Assembly (NCBI RefSeq): GCF_024721265.1
Contig: NZ_JAMXOC010000010.1
Location: 33,886-97,885 of the forward strand
From: Ohessyouella blattaphilus
Lineage (GTDB): Bacteria; Bacillota; Clostridia; Lachnospirales; Lachnospiraceae
DNA: 64,000 nucleotides
Direction: 5' to 3'
Under the pieces are notes generated by a model. The model was given only the letters and a program-made list of their open reading frames with translations, was not told the DNA's origin and searched no databases. Below are positions 63,458 to 64,000 of the stretch, in pieces. Within the stretch, counting starts at the first letter, position 1; the number at the start of each line of letters is the position of its first letter. Made by a program: the position numbers and the translations under genes.

Positions 63458-63907
63458 ATGGAAAAAAAGTATATGATAAAACAACTTTCCGTCTTTTTGG
63501 AAAATCGTAAGGGTCGTCTTGATGATGTCTTAGCAACATTAGCTTCTAGCGATGTAAATATCGTGGCTATGTCCTTAGCGGATACTTCGGAATTCGGCAT
63601 GCTTCGGATTATTGCCTCCGATCCCTTTGCCGGTAAGAAGGTCCTAAAAGAAGCAGGATTTACAGCAGTTTTAACTGATGTGGTAGCTTTACGAGTGCCC
63701 CATACCACTGGGTCGCTAAGTAAAGCTATGCATCAGATTGTGGAAGCTGGTGTAAATATTGAATATATGTACGCTTTTGCCAACAATGAAGACGCTTCGG
63801 CAGTGCTTAAGAGCGACGATCCCGAAAAGGTGGTAGCAATTTTACAAAACACTGGTTTCGGTGTCTGGACAGAACAAGAAGCTTATATGGCGACTAGTGG
63901 AAACTAG
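63458..63907 (+). CDS. Tandem ACT-domain protein, copy 2
   Basis: This 149-residue paralogue of the ACT protein at 61694 has MIKQLSVFLENRKGRLDDVL at residues 6-25 and a second repeat from about 76 (RVPHTTGSLSKAMHQIVEAGVNIEYMYAF). AGGAAG lies before the ATG. It is the last gene of the operon and ends 2 bp before a strong terminator. Confidence 0.88.
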   Translation: MEKKYMIKQLSVFLENRKGRLDDVLATLASSDVNIVAMSLADTSEFGMLRIIASDPFAGKKVLKEAGFTAVLTDVVALRVPHTTGSLSKAMHQIVEAGVNIEYMYAFANNEDASAVLKSDDPEKVVAILQNTGFGVWTEQEAYMATSGN

Positions 63908-63909
63908 AA

Positions 63910-63941
63910 AAAAGAGATACGCATTCAAGCGTATCTCTTTT
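63910..63941 (+). terminator. Terminator of the paaK-ior operon
   Basis: A 13-bp perfect stem (63910-63922 with 63929-63941) has a 6-base loop, and the stem ends in TTTT. Confidence 0.92.
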
Positions 63942-63946
63942 GTGCA

Positions 63947-64000
63947 GTGCGCCTGGCGGCGCACGTTTCTAACCGGTGTAAGTCCGCAATCCGCCCGGTA
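63947..64000 (+). mobile_element. 5' end of a group II intron, probably class IIC (truncated by window end)
   Basis: The sequence begins GTGCGCCTGGC, matching the group II start GUGYG, and continues with the domain I pattern CTAACCGGTGTAAGTCCG, which aligns with the start of known IIC introns (GUGUGCCCGGC, then GGGUGAGAGUCCC). GTGCGCC pairs with GGCGCAC around a short loop. It lies 5 bp after a terminator stem, the preferred insertion site of class IIC introns. The reverse transcriptase would be outside the window. Confidence 0.75.

Noticed and set aside
63148..63708. 186-codon minus-strand frame across paaK copy 2 and the second ACT gene
   Set aside because: It crosses two well-supported genes on the other strand, with no ribosome site.

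Overview
The window is 64 kb of a low-to-moderate G+C Gram-positive anaerobe, most likely class Clostridia. The evidence is a PolC-type replicase, Clostridia-typical families (DUF4364, DUF1385, DUF368, GerMN lipoprotein), Firmicute gene orders (rho-rpmE-DUF1385-prmC-prfA, ispG-polC, holA-lepA-hemW), strong AGGAGG ribosome sites, and fermentative rather than respiratory enzymes. I cannot place it below class. I see no rRNA, tRNA or CRISPR array.

Layout. 1-2.98 kb: an AmmeMemoRadiSam pair (a fused Memo/AMMECR1 protein plus a truncated radical SAM gene) on the minus strand, divergent from a DUF1648 membrane protein and a YaiI-family protein. 3.0-11.6 kb: a citrate fermentation locus, citDEFXG, with an OmpR-type response regulator, a large hybrid sensor kinase and a CitMHS citrate transporter. 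citD and the transporter share a promoter element at identical geometry. 11.6-13.6 kb: a beta-carbonic anhydrase and an AAA/DUF4143 ATPase whose promoter carries three 12-bp repeats exactly 32 bp apart. 13.7-22.6 kb: arginine and proline synthesis: argG (minus strand), proBA, and argC-GNAT-argJ-argB-argD. argG and argC have matching double ARG-box promoters. A separate small transcription unit encoding a 52-residue peptide lies between argG and proB. 22.7-28.5 kb: comEA, a two-component system, a GerMN lipoprotein and comEC.

28.4-32.4 kb: a tartrate module (LysR regulator, SLC13-type carrier, ttdA, ttdB), then a ClC chloride transporter. Both sit between comEC and holA, which are usually neighbours. 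34.1-46.5 kb: housekeeping genes holA, lepA, hemW, a nitroreductase, DUF4364, a YhcC-type radical SAM protein, rho, rpmE, DUF1385, prmC, prfA and an ABC exporter. 46.6-57.9 kb: DUF2156, two aminotransferases, DUF368, a small membrane protein, ispG, polC, a flavodoxin-like reductase and a NimA-like flavoprotein. 58.0-63.9 kb: an aromatic 2-oxoacid operon, paaK-iorA-iorB-ACT-paaK-ACT. It ends in a strong terminator, and the 5' end of an apparent group IIC intron lies directly behind it and runs off the window.

How the genes work together. Citrate lyase and tartrate dehydratase both deliver oxaloacetate, so two dicarboxylate/tricarboxylate fermentation entries are present, each with its own carrier and its own regulator. 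The ior/paaK operon would oxidise aryl pyruvates from aromatic amino acids to aryl acetates. Together they suggest an anaerobe living on organic acids and amino acids that still makes its own arginine and proline and carries DNA-uptake genes. The best leads for new biology are the shared citrate-promoter element with its unusual hybrid kinase, the 32-bp phased repeats of the DUF4143 gene, the divergent 52-codon transcription unit at argG, and the leader terminator between the argC promoter and gene.
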